Below are positions 63,598 to 64,000 of a stretch of DNA of 64,000 nt, piece after piece. The DNA is from Cordia subcordata. Its lineage: Eukaryota; Streptophyta; Magnoliopsida; Boraginales; Cordiaceae. A program made the position numbers and the translations under genes. Location of the stretch: positions 1,906,001 through 1,970,000 of the forward strand of contig JAPTOF010000010.1 of NCBI GenBank assembly GCA_028554755.1. The letters run 5' to 3'. The notes under the pieces are model-generated. The model saw nothing but the letters and a program-made list of their open reading frames with translations, was not told where the DNA came from and searched no databases. Position 1 is the stretch's first letter. Each line of letters begins with the position of its first letter.

Positions 63598-64000
63598 TTT
63601 ATTTTCAATTAAACTTTTTTGATAGACAAACATTTTTTAACTTATTTTTCCTGTGTTATTAGACACTAAGTACTTCAAAAATATTTTTACTATATTGAGC
63701 AAACTGTAGAAATCTAAAAATTACGTTCCTATGTTGCTTTTATTTACTTGCATAGAAATTTCAATTTTGTGTTTTCAGTATTCGAAACAAATGATCTTTT
63801 TCTATTTATTGAGCATTGGTTTTGATTGATTAAAAAAAATAGCATGTCACGAAATAACTCCTAATTAATCAAAAAATATAATTAAATACTCAATTCGATA
63901 ATGGCTACATTGTTGAAGCTCGAATCTAGCCAAACCAATGAGGTTAAAGCTTTGCTATCTTTGACCATTAATGATCCATTTGTTTGCAACAAAAAAATAT
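63352..64000. mobile_element. Partial MULE-type element, same TIR family as 49941-51460
   Basis: gggtaaaatgcac, ctattacaagtgcacaata and gtcaaaagtctca follow the left arm of the 49941-51460 element in order over about 80 bp. The right end is not visible, so the element is truncated or continues past the window. An ATT microsatellite lies at about 63572-63597. No coding sequence is supported. Confidence 0.55.

Overview
This window is nuclear DNA of a flowering plant, almost certainly a eudicot. The evidence is AT-rich intergenic DNA, GT-AG introns, a four-exon class III peroxidase, a plant-type RING-CH ligase, an F-box/LRR family cluster, and a dense plant-style load of MULEs, MITEs, Helitrons and small LTR elements. 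The species cannot be named from the sequence alone. Exon models were assembled by eye from splice sites and phase continuity, with no transcript support. tRNAs and small RNAs were not searched computationally.

Layout: (1) 1-5450 (+) is the 3' part of a nuclear tandem-BRCT protein gene, 5'-truncated by the window edge. (2) 6525-12751 (-), convergent with it, is a complete eight-exon RING-CH (RINGv) membrane E3 ligase gene; its first exon carries an 81-bp in-frame triplication. (3) 13.0-17.2 kb is intergenic with fold-back MITEs. (4) 17.2-36.1 kb is an F-box/LRR cluster. It holds one intact gene (17438-18874, +), one copy broken only by a stop at codon 7 (33735-35207, -), and three more damaged copies (19646-20303 +, 22167-23728 +, 31857-32495 -). 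Promoters and 3' flanks were duplicated with the genes, partly in inverted orientation. A degenerate Mutator-like element (26281-29490) lies between the two arms and contains a nested 870-bp element. (5) 39485-41360 (+) is a complete class III peroxidase gene with a clear TATA box. (6) 41.4-64 kb has no intact gene that I can support; it is a graveyard of mobile DNA.

That last region holds the most noteworthy structures. One is a Pack-MULE-like element (49941-51460, perfect 9-bp target duplication) carrying a piece of a DREPP/PCaP1-type gene. Others are a 290-bp SMART/TRIM-like LTR element with a 5-bp target duplication, a 1.7-kb solo LTR, F-box fragments far from the main cluster, and three head-to-tail Helitron-like units of about 1.5 kb (57393-61935). 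Two copies of one 870-bp fold-back element (28301-29170 and 45691-46559, opposite orientations), each with an exact 9-bp target duplication, link the two halves of the window.

The intact genes do not form a pathway. They are a nuclear BRCT protein (probably genome maintenance), a membrane ubiquitin ligase, an SCF-type F-box protein and a secreted peroxidase.
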